11,957 nucleotides of DNA. Source: an uncultured bacterium. GTDB lineage: Bacteria; Bacillota_I; Bacilli_A; RF39; UBA660. Positions 6,042 through 11,957 of the stretch are shown here, piece after piece (position 1 is the stretch's first letter; each line of letters begins with the position of its first letter). The translations under genes and the position numbers were made by a program. The stretch lies in contig CAUERX010000037.1 in NCBI GenBank assembly GCA_959020415.1, positions 1-11,957 of the forward strand, read 5' to 3'. The notes under the pieces were generated by a model. It did no database searches, was not told where the DNA came from, and saw only the letters and a list, made by a program, of their open reading frames with translations.

Positions 6042-6923
6042 ATGAATGGTATAACTTCATGGGAAGATAGAAAAAAATTTTTTAAGGATATAGATTTTGA
6101 AAATGAAGTAGCTGTTAATGAGGCTAGAGATAAATTTGAAATTACAAAATCTAAATATCATTTTGACGATTTGAGTGATAGTGATCTTGAAATGTATATG
6201 TTTCAAATTGCCTTTTTAGAATATGAGGAATTAAAGTCCACTTTTTCAACAGAAAAAATTTCAATTTTAGATGAAGGCCAAGTTGTGATGAACGATGGCG
6301 AAGAAATAATTGATAGATTAATCTTACGAGATTATGCTATTAAATATCTTAAGACCATAGCACCCGATGTTGAAATATTAGTAAATAATGCGCCAAGCCC
6401 TAGTTCTTTAAAAGCAGATCAACGTTTATTTAAATTACATAATAAGATAGCGACAAATAATAGACAATTAATAGCAGAAGTTTTTAGATATTATTTGATG
6501 AATGCAACTATGACTGATGAAGGATATGAACTCGTTAATGGATTAACTGGTGAGAAGCACCTTTTAGGGAAAAACAGCCTATTATCCTTGGTTTTGGATA
6601 GAGGTAAGGATATGTTTAATTTTACTAATAAGTTTCCTGGAGGTAGTCATCCAGAGCCTATTTTTAATTATGATAGTAGTTATTGGCGACAATATTCAAT
6701 TGCTCTTAGTCAAGATTATATTGCTACGGATAAAGAATTAAGGTCAGTTTTAGGTAGTGCGATTTTAGATTCTGAATATAGCGAGTATGATAGTATCTTA
6801 GAAATTGCTAGTTTCAAGAAGTGTTTAGCAAATTATAGAGAATACGCTGAAGGATATAAATTAAGCCAGGATTTAGCAGCTTATGAGGCACATGAGACAC
6901 AAGAAAAGAAGCCAGGACATTAG
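6042..6923 (+). CDS. Hypothetical cytoplasmic protein, 293 aa
   Basis: I do not recognise this protein. It has no signal peptide or membrane segment and is rich in Asp and Glu, so it should be a soluble acidic cytoplasmic protein. Charged, probably helical segments dominate, such as residues 46-63 (SDLEMYMFQIAFLEYEEL) and the end (LANYREYAEGYKL). The middle carries NNAPSPSSLKADQRLF and KFPGGSHPEPIFNYD. No nucleotide-binding loop, metal-site cluster or DNA-binding motif stands out. The ATG at 6042 follows AGGTGA at good spacing and an extended -10 promoter, so it is a real, independently transcribed gene. It diverges from spoIIIAH and converges on murF, overlapping murF by 4 bp at the stop codons. 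A role in sporulation or cell wall synthesis is possible from position only. Confidence 0.8.
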   Translation: MNGITSWEDRKKFFKDIDFENEVAVNEARDKFEITKSKYHFDDLSDSDLEMYMFQIAFLEYEELKSTFSTEKISILDEGQVVMNDGEEIIDRLILRDYAIKYLKTIAPDVEILVNNAPSPSSLKADQRLFKLHNKIATNNRQLIAEVFRYYLMNATMTDEGYELVNGLTGEKHLLGKNSLLSLVLDRGKDMFNFTNKFPGGSHPEPIFNYDSSYWRQYSIALSQDYIATDKELRSVLGSAILDSEYSEYDSILEIASFKKCLANYREYAEGYKLSQDLAAYEAHETQEKKPGH

Positions 6924-6934
6924 GCTTCTTTTTT
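6904..6934. terminator. Bidirectional terminator shared by the 293-aa gene and murF
   Basis: AAAAGAAGCC (6904-6913) pairs with GGCTTCTTTT (6923-6932), a perfect 10-bp stem with a 9-base loop. T follows on the plus strand, and TTCTTTTCTT is read on the minus strand. Both stop codons (TAG 6921-6923 plus, TAA 6922-6920 minus) lie at the loop edge. Confidence 0.85.
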
Positions 6935-8254
6935 GGGGATAAGTTTACTTAATCCAATACCATTTGAGGCTTTTAAGTAAACTGATTTGTTTTTTAAAAT
7001 TTCAGGATCTACGTCGTCAACTTTTGGATAATAGAAGACATTAAAGCTTTTTTTTCTTAAGTAATTATATACTTTTTTCATTTCTTTACCAACTAGATGG
7101 ATTTCATTAAAGTTAAGATTATTTTTAAACATGTATTTAGCAATATTTATATGAATTTTACTACTCATACGTCCTTGTTCTAAAATATCACCTAGGATAA
7201 CAATTTTGTTTTTATTAGTTTGTTTATAAAAATATTCTAAACCGCTAATCATGGTTTCGTATGAGGCGTTATAGCAGTCATTGATTAAAATGTTACGGCC
7301 AATATTCATTTTTTCCATACGACTTGGCGCACATTTAAAATTGTCGATTCCTTTAATGATGTTTTTAATATCCATTTCTAATAATAAGCCAATTTTTAAG
7401 GCACAAATTGAATAGTTAATAAGGTATTCAATATCATTATTAATAGTAATTTTATGACGTTTGTTATTTACAGTAATGGTGTAACGATTTTTTTTACCTA
7501 AAATTATGTTTGAAATGTCGCTTTCATGAACGCCGTATTCAATAATATTTTCGGCATCTATTTTGGCATGTTTAATCATGGAATCATCCATGTTACGTAA
7601 GAAATAGCGACTGTCTTTGGCAATACTCGTTTTTTCCTTCAGGGTATTTTTTAGTTTTTTAAAATTACCAATATGAGCAGTGCCGATATTAGTTACTAAA
7701 GTAATTGTTGGTTTACAGATGTTTCTTAAAAAGGCAATTTCACCCATATGGTTTGATCCTAATTCTAATAGAACAATGTCTTCACCCTTATAGTTGATTA
7801 GGGTTAATGGCATTCCTATATGATTGTTTAAGTTTCCAACGGTTGTTAAAACATTGAATTCGGTTTTCAAAACACTATAAATCATTTCTCTTTGACTAGT
7901 TTTTCCAAAACTGCCAGTTAAGGCAATAACAGGTACGGTTAAACGTTCTCTAGTTTTAGTAGCTAATTCCTGAAGGGCTTTTAAGCAGTCTTTTACTTCA
8001 ACAATAACTAGTTTTTTATTTTTAGCCAAAGCTTCTTCAATAATATCTTCGTGACCAGGTTCAACAAAAAAACCAGCTAAACCTTCATCAACGCCATTTA
8101 AAATATAGTTATGGCCATCGGTTTTACCTTTCAAAGGGAAAAACATAGTTTTTCCTTTGATGTCTTTTGTGTTTATAGTGAAATGGTCAATATTTGTACT
8201 TTCACCATTTATTAATTTTGATTTGCTTAATTCTAATATTTCTTTGATAAGCAT
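6920..8254 (-). CDS. murF: MurF: UDP-MurNAc-tripeptide--D-Ala-D-Ala ligase
   Basis: Adds D-Ala-D-Ala to the UDP-MurNAc-tripeptide with ATP, the last cytoplasmic step in making the peptidoglycan pentapeptide. The 444-aa product has the usual three domains. The N-terminal UDP-binding domain spans about residues 1-105. The ATPase domain has its P-loop ALTGSFGKTS at 111-120, ELGSNHMGEI near 164-173, TNIGTAHIGNF near 188-198, and Lys208 as the probable carbamylated lysine by position. The C-terminal domain has NDCYNASYETM near 325-335 and ILGDILEQG near 353-361. The P-loop is a variant: typical MurF has GSNGKTTTK, here GSFGKTSQR. The essential GKT is kept. The ATG at 8254 follows AGGTGA; the ORF opens 10 codons further upstream without a ribosome site. 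Single-gene unit, not next to ddl as is common. Confidence 0.95.
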   Translation of the reverse strand: MLIKEILELSKSKLINGESTNIDHFTINTKDIKGKTMFFPLKGKTDGHNYILNGVDEGLAGFFVEPGHEDIIEEALAKNKKLVIVEVKDCLKALQELATKTRERLTVPVIALTGSFGKTSQREMIYSVLKTEFNVLTTVGNLNNHIGMPLTLINYKGEDIVLLELGSNHMGEIAFLRNICKPTITLVTNIGTAHIGNFKKLKNTLKEKTSIAKDSRYFLRNMDDSMIKHAKIDAENIIEYGVHESDISNIILGKKNRYTITVNNKRHKITINNDIEYLINYSICALKIGLLLEMDIKNIIKGIDNFKCAPSRMEKMNIGRNILINDCYNASYETMISGLEYFYKQTNKNKIVILGDILEQGRMSSKIHINIAKYMFKNNLNFNEIHLVGKEMKKVYNYLRKKSFNVFYYPKVDDVDPEILKNKSVYLKASNGIGLSKLIPKKEA

Positions 8255-8286
8255 AATATCACCTCGTTTTTTTAATAAGCACACAT

Positions 8287-8315
8287 ATTATAATACATTT
8301 TATGAAATAGGGCAA
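8287..8315 (-). promoter_or_regulatory. SigA-type promoter of murF
   Basis: Minus strand: TTGCCC (8315-8310), 17 bp, TATAAT (8292-8287). Transcription would start near 8280, about 26 nt before the ATG. It is back-to-back with the eno-side promoter, the two -35 boxes being 9 bp apart. Confidence 0.7.
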
Positions 8316-8324
8316 ATAAAATAA

Positions 8325-8352
8325 TTGAAAATTGATAAAAACATGTTATAAT
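8325..8352 (+). promoter_or_regulatory. Strong SigA-type promoter upstream of the eno operon
   Basis: TTGAAA (8325-8330), 16 bp, TATAAT (8347-8352), with TG one base before the -10. It would start transcription near 8359, giving a leader of about 268 nt before the eno ATG. A weaker candidate closer to eno is TTGTGG (8552-8557), 16 bp, TAAAAT (8574-8579). Confidence 0.65.
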
Positions 8353-8450
8353 ATTTATAATAGTAGATAGTAGGACGTGGATATGGGCGAGTTTGATGGA
8401 TTCAAGTTGGAGCGAGCGTATGGTATACGTAATGATTTACTAAACTTTGA

Positions 8451-8576
8451 TTGGACTTCGGGGGTAACAATTTATTCTATCTCAACTGCACTACATATCT
8501 TCAGGCAGTATATCAATTTAAAATTATTGATAAAGCAGGCAATACAGCTACTTGTGGTAGTCATCAACAGACATAA
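8451..8576 (+). pseudogene. Fragment of adhesin-like coding sequence in the eno leader
   Basis: In the frame beginning at 8451 the sequence reads through to a TAA at about 8574 and includes FKIIDKAGNTATCGS. The core DKAGNTATC is identical to a strand of the left-hand adhesin (about base 435), where the codons differ mainly at third positions. No start codon or ribosome site belongs to this frame, and a TGA lies just upstream at 8448. The simplest reading is the remnant of a decayed or recombined Ig-repeat gene between the promoter and eno. An overlapping 82-codon frame (GTG 8377 or ATG 8383 to 8625) has a weak AGGA site and cannot be fully excluded as a leader peptide. Confidence 0.4.
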
Positions 8577-8626
8577 AATTATAGTTGGTTATCCAATTGT
8601 TAGTTTTGAAAGACAAGGAGAGTAAA

Positions 8627-9865
8627 ATGACAAAAATTAAAAATATAAAAGCTAGAGAGATTTTGGATTCTAGAGGAAATCCAACCGTTGAGGTTGATGT
8701 CCTTTTGGAAAATGGTATTAAAGCAACAGCTAGTGTACCAAGTGGTGCTTCAACAGGCCAGCGTGAAGCTTTGGAGTTACGTGATGGCGATAATAGATAT
8801 ATGGGTAAGGGCGTTTTAAAAGCCGTTAATAATGTTAATAATATTATTGCTCCAGAGCTGCTTGGAAAAGAGGCAAACAATCAGAAGAAAATAGATCAAT
8901 TAATGATTGAACTTGATGGTACTGAGACTAAAAGTAAATTAGGGGCTAATGCAATTTTAGGGGTTTCAATGGCTATTTTGAAAGCGGCTGCTTTAGATAA
9001 AGGATTGCCACTTTATAAATATATTGGTAACGGAACTATGCTGCCCAAACCAATGATGAATATTTTGAATGGCGGGGTTCATGCCGATAATGCATTGGAT
9101 TTTCAAGAATTTATGATTATACCTGAAGCTTTAGACGTTAAAACAAGAGTTAGAATTGGTAGTGAAGTTTTTCATAATTTAAAAAAAGTTCTTAAGGAAG
9201 AAGGTTATAATACCAATGTTGGTGATGAAGGCGGTTTTGCTCCTAATTTTAATTCCAATATTGAAGCTTTAGAAGCTATTATTAAAGCTATTAAATTAGC
9301 TGGATATATACCTGGAAAAGATGTTAATTTAGCGCTTGATGTTGCGGCTTCTGAATTCTATAAAGATGGTTATTATGAGTTGAAAGGTGAAAACAAAATA
9401 TTAAGGACAGATGAATTAATTTCATATTACGAAGAATTAATTAATAAATATCCGATTGTATCAATTGAAGATCCAGTTAATGAAAATGACTGGGATGGTT
9501 TTAGACAAATTACGGAAAAACTTGGCGATAAAATTCAATTGGTAGGTGATGATCTATTTGTAACTAATAAAAAATATTTACAAAAAGGAATTGATTTAAA
9601 AGCTGGAAATGCTATTTTGATTAAGGTTAATCAAATTGGAACAATTACTGAAACATTGGAAACAATTGAACTTTCTAAAATTAATGGATATAAAACAATT
9701 ATTTCTCATCGTAGTGGAGAAACTGAAGATACAACGATTGCTGATTTAGCGGTAGGACTTAATTTAGGTCAAATAAAAACAGGCTCTTTATCGAGAACTG
9801 ACCGTGTTTGTAAATATAATAGATTAATAAGAATAGAAGAGGAGTTGGAGTATGAAAATGAGTAA
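8627..9865 (+). CDS. eno: Enolase (phosphopyruvate hydratase)
   Basis: Converts 2-phosphoglycerate to phosphoenolpyruvate in glycolysis, with Mg2+. The 412-aa product has the N-terminal domain (ILDSRGNPTVEVDV, SVPSGASTGQREALELRDGD) and the barrel. Metal-ligand regions are LALDVAASEF, SIEDP and LVGDDLF. The catalytic lysine is Lys333 in ILIKVNQ, and the phosphate-binding SHRSGETED starts at about residue 360. GQIKTGSLSRTDR lies near the end. It is about 18 residues shorter than typical bacterial enolase, with a shortened linker near LPLYKYIGNG. Some usually conserved spots vary, such as SIEDPVNENDW where SIEDGLDENDW is common, and LNGGVHADNALDF. All catalytic residues I can place are kept. The ATG at 8627 follows AAGGAG. 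Unusually, it heads an operon with a membrane protein and a giant pilin-like adhesin rather than other glycolytic genes. Confidence 0.95.
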   Translation: MTKIKNIKAREILDSRGNPTVEVDVLLENGIKATASVPSGASTGQREALELRDGDNRYMGKGVLKAVNNVNNIIAPELLGKEANNQKKIDQLMIELDGTETKSKLGANAILGVSMAILKAAALDKGLPLYKYIGNGTMLPKPMMNILNGGVHADNALDFQEFMIIPEALDVKTRVRIGSEVFHNLKKVLKEEGYNTNVGDEGGFAPNFNSNIEALEAIIKAIKLAGYIPGKDVNLALDVAASEFYKDGYYELKGENKILRTDELISYYEELINKYPIVSIEDPVNENDWDGFRQITEKLGDKIQLVGDDLFVTNKKYLQKGIDLKAGNAILIKVNQIGTITETLETIELSKINGYKTIISHRSGETEDTTIADLAVGLNLGQIKTGSLSRTDRVCKYNRLIRIEEELEYENE

Positions 9866-10295
9866 AGGATTTAAAGTAGTATTAGTAGTTTTTGCAGTAG
9901 TTGTAGTAGTTTGCGGAATAGTATATTTTGCATTAGGTGATACTGAAGATATTAGTAAAAAAGATAATGATACTACAGAAACTAAAAAAACGGAGCCAAA
10001 GAAAGAAGTAAAATCGAAAATACCTAAAGGCTTTTCAATGGAAAACGAGAAGATTACAATTCAAAATGGAGTGCTTAATTTAGACGTTACAGTTATTAAC
10101 AATAGTGAGAAGAAAGTTAAACTAAAAAATGTTAATGTTATTATTAAGGATAAAGATAAGAATGTTGTTTCTGATTTAACAATAGCAATCAATACTGATC
10201 TTGAGTCACGTGAAGGAATTCAAATATCATCACAAGATATGGTTAGTTATGAAGGAGAGTTATCTGATACTGTTTATAGATTTGAAACGGAATAG
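9852..10295 (+). CDS. Small single-pass membrane protein, paralogue of the one at 1142
   Basis: The 147-aa product has a Val-rich transmembrane segment (about residues 8-28), a charged Lys/Glu/Thr linker (about 32-58) and an outer domain to the end. The outer domain (GFSMENEKITIQNG, then LDVTVINNSEKK, NVNVIIKDKDK and EGIQISSQ) aligns without gaps to the 121-aa protein at 1142. It looks like a small beta-sandwich of the FxLYD/Ig-like type; the exact family is uncertain. The ATG at 9852 overlaps the end of eno by 14 bp and is served by an AAGAGGAG inside eno. A second ATG at 9858 with GGAG at 9847-9850 is an equally possible start, two residues later. Nine bases separate its TAG from the ATG of the giant pilin-like protein. 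Its place between eno and the adhesin implies co-expression and an assembly or anchoring role, by inference only. Confidence 0.8.
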   Translation: MKMSKGFKVVLVVFAVVVVVCGIVYFALGDTEDISKKDNDTTETKKTEPKKEVKSKIPKGFSMENEKITIQNGVLNLDVTVINNSEKKVKLKNVNVIIKDKDKNVVSDLTIAINTDLESREGIQISSQDMVSYEGELSDTVYRFETE

Positions 10296-10304
10296 GTGAA
10301 GCAA

Positions 10305-11957
10305 ATGAAACAAAGGGGATTTACACTAATAGAATTAATAGGAGTAATAGTTTTAGTAAGTTTAATGATATTGATTATTATTCCAACAGTAGAAAAAGCG
10401 GTAAAAAAAGGTGAGGTAAACGCTGATAAGCAACTTAAGGATAATATGATATTAGCGGCAAAAAGTTGGGCAGTTGACAATAAAGGAAAAATGCCACAGG
10501 AGCCAGGAGTAAAAATCAATATATGGTTAAGTGATTTACAAAAAGACGGATATATCGAAAGGGATATTAAACTTCCGTCTACTGGAGCTAGTATTGATGA
10601 AGCTTGTATCGAGGTAACAAATAAATCATCAAGTGTAGCTAAAAAAAATGTTTATGATTATGTATACAATGATAATTGTACAATTAATTTAGATTTAGTA
10701 ATAATTGGTAAGATAGGAAGTACGCCAATAACAAGTGGAACATGGACAAATAAAGATATAACGTTAACGGCCACAAGTAGTTATACAGGAACTTATCAAT
10801 GGTATAGTGGAAGTACAGCGATAAATGGAGCTACTAAGAAAAGTTATGTAGCAACTAAGGGAACAAACTCTGAGGGGAAAGTAACATATAAAGTAAAGAT
10901 GAAATCTGAGAAAAGAACACCAGAAGCCACATATGTAGCAGCGATTGATAAGAAAGCGCCAGCAATATCAGCAATGACTAAGATAGCGACAAAAGATAAT
11001 TTAACGATTTCACTATCAGAAACGAGTAGTGGAAGTGGGTTAAAGGGATATGCGATAACAAGTACAGCTAGTACGCCAACTACTTGGACAGCGATAAGTG
11101 GAACAAGTTATTCAAATACATTTAGTAAAGCAACCGGAACATATTATATACACGTAAAAGATGCAGCTGGAAATACAACGTATAAGAAAGTTGATATAAT
11201 TTCAATGGATCCACCAACATGTAGTATTAGCTTAAGTGGAACGATGGGAACAAATAGTTGGTATAAGACAGATGTTAGGGTTACTTTAAATGGAACAGGT
11301 ACTGTAAGTACTAAAGGACTTGCGACGACTCAAAATTCAACAAACGGAGTTAGTTCAGTGACGCATAGTAGTGATACAAGTGGTATTACATATTATGGAT
11401 ATGTATCAAATGTAGCTGGAAGTAATAGTTGTACAAAAACATTTAAAAGAGATGCTTCTGCACCTGCAATATCAGTGACAACTAAGATATCAGAAGCTAG
11501 TAATTTGACAATAACTTTGCAAGATAACATGAGTGGACTATCGGGGTATGCAATAACAACAAGTACAGAGAAACCGAGTAGTTGGACAGGTATAAGTGGG
11601 AAGAGTTATTCAAAGACAGTAACTAAAACAACGGGAACATATTATATACATGCAAAGGATGTAGCAGGGAATACAACATACAAGAGTGTGTATGTACAGG
11701 CATTGAAACCGCCAACATGTAGTATAAGTTTAAGTGGTAGTGTAGGGAATAATGATTGGTATGTTGGTAATGTGACAGTAAAGATGACAACAAGTGGGAC
11801 GGCTACGACAAAGGGACTTGCAACTACTAAGAATTCAACAAATGGTAAAACGTCGGTTGTGCATAGTTCTGATGGTAAGAGTATTACATATTATGGGTAT
11901 GTAGCTAATGCAGCTGGAGGAAATAGTTGTTCAAAGACATTTAAACGTGATGCAACT
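10305..11957 (+). CDS. Giant pilin-headed Ig-repeat adhesin, N-terminal part (3' end outside window)
   Basis: The ATG at 10305 follows AGGTGA, and 551 codons run open to the window edge. The start MKQRGFTLIE is a prepilin signal: cut after Gly5, Phe6 first, Glu10 at +5, then a hydrophobic helix to about residue 27. Residues 28-125 form a pilin-like head (LAAKSWAVDNKGKMP is typical of pilin alpha1-C regions), with Cys101 and Cys125 as a possible disulfide. An Ig-like segment follows (about 135-212, with WTNKDITLTA and YQWYSGSTAI). Two tandem repeats of about 168 residues start at 218 and 386. Each has GTYYIH-KD-AGNTTYK, PPTCSISLSG, TKGLATT-NSTNG, ITYYGYV and NSC-KTFKRD, with one Cys pair. Likely an extracellular adhesin or stalk held by a pilin-type N-terminus, perhaps processed and assembled by type IV pilus-like machinery elsewhere. 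Third member of the eno operon. Confidence 0.88.
   Translation, partial: MKQRGFTLIELIGVIVLVSLMILIIIPTVEKAVKKGEVNADKQLKDNMILAAKSWAVDNKGKMPQEPGVKINIWLSDLQKDGYIERDIKLPSTGASIDEACIEVTNKSSSVAKKNVYDYVYNDNCTINLDLVIIGKIGSTPITSGTWTNKDITLTATSSYTGTYQWYSGSTAINGATKKSYVATKGTNSEGKVTYKVKMKSEKRTPEATYVAAIDKKAPAISAMTKIATKDNLTISLSETSSGSGLKGYAITSTASTPTTWTAISGTSYSNTFSKATGTYYIHVKDAAGNTTYKKVDIISMDPPTCSISLSGTMGTNSWYKTDVRVTLNGTGTVSTKGLATTQNSTNGVSSVTHSSDTSGITYYGYVSNVAGSNSCTKTFKRDASAPAISVTTKISEASNLTITLQDNMSGLSGYAITTSTEKPSSWTGISGKSYSKTVTKTTGTYYIHAKDVAGNTTYKSVYVQALKPPTCSISLSGSVGNNDWYVGNVTVKMTTSGTATTKGLATTKNSTNGKTSVVHSSDGKSITYYGYVANAAGGNSCSKTFKRDAT
10956..11957 (+). repeat. Tandem coding repeats of about 504 nt
   Basis: Unit 1 is 10956-11459 (504 nt). 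Unit 2 starts at 11460 and reaches the window edge after 498 nt, 6 nt short of a full 504-nt period. Both begin with codons for APAIS and end with KTFKRDA. Conserved blocks are spread over the whole length, with many synonymous and some replacement changes, so the units are an old, diverged duplication rather than a fresh one. More copies are expected beyond the window. Confidence 0.8.

Noticed and set aside
8377..8625. 82-codon plus-strand open frame upstream of eno as a real gene
   Set aside because: No recognisable protein features. Its second half is an out-of-frame reading of the adhesin-like DKAGNTATC sequence. Only a weak AGGA site precedes its ATG at 8383. Kept as an alternative under the pseudogene entry.
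8548..8880. Minus-strand open frame of 110 codons over the start of eno
   Set aside because: Antisense shadow of eno; no ribosome site or protein family features.
10274..10519. Minus-strand open frame of 81 codons over the prepilin start
   Set aside because: Antisense shadow of the adhesin; hydrophobic only because it mirrors the codons of the transmembrane helix.
10956..11957. Tandem repeats considered as a CRISPR or non-coding satellite
   Set aside because: The period is about 504 nt, in frame, with mainly codon-level divergence, so they are protein repeats.

Overview
The window comes from a low-GC (about 30%, by eye) Gram-positive bacterium of the Firmicutes, probably an endospore-forming Bacilli-type lineage and plausibly an uncultured gut member. 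The sporulation genes spoIIIAH, gerE and gerM are recognisable. Shine-Dalgarno sites are mostly the AGGTGA type, promoters are SigA-like, and tryptophan is read from TGG, so the standard code applies. No transposase, phage gene, rRNA or CRISPR array is visible.

Layout. (1) Positions 1-1507 hold the 3' end of a large Ser/Thr/Gly-rich surface protein with Ig-like segments and a terminal LamG-type lectin fold. A small single-pass membrane protein follows it. (2) Positions 1645-3608 hold lysS (lysyl-tRNA synthetase), then a short type IV pilin-like protein. Each has its own terminator. (3) Positions 3599-5885, all minus strand, hold a DUF1653 protein, tRNA-Arg(TCT), gerM, gerE and spoIIIAH. (4) Positions 6042-8254 hold an unrecognised 293-aa protein on plus, convergent with murF on minus. 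Their stop codons overlap inside a shared bidirectional terminator. (5) Positions 8325-11957 hold a promoter, a 270-nt leader containing a fragment of adhesin-like coding sequence, then eno (enolase). A second small membrane protein overlaps eno by 14 bp. After it comes the start of a large protein with a prepilin N-terminus, a pilin-like head and tandem 168-aa Ig-like repeats that run off the window.

The most distinctive content is the surface system. The two small membrane proteins (1142-1507 and 9852-10295) are ungapped paralogues in their outer domain, and each is adjacent to a giant Ig-repeat gene. The right-hand giant protein begins with a class III/IV prepilin signal. The left-hand one ends without a sortase motif or membrane segment, which fits N-terminal, pilin-style anchoring. 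A third, short prepilin sits between them, and an adhesin fragment lies upstream of eno. I infer a lineage-specific family of pilin-tethered giant adhesins with a dedicated small membrane partner, here placed in an operon with enolase.

The second theme is a compact sporulation cluster. SpoIIIAH and GerM both serve the mother-cell side of the SpoIIIA-SpoIIQ transenvelope complex, and GerE is the terminal mother-cell regulator. The three are adjacent here, whereas in Bacillus subtilis spoIIIAH lies in the spoIIIA operon, away from gerE and gerM.
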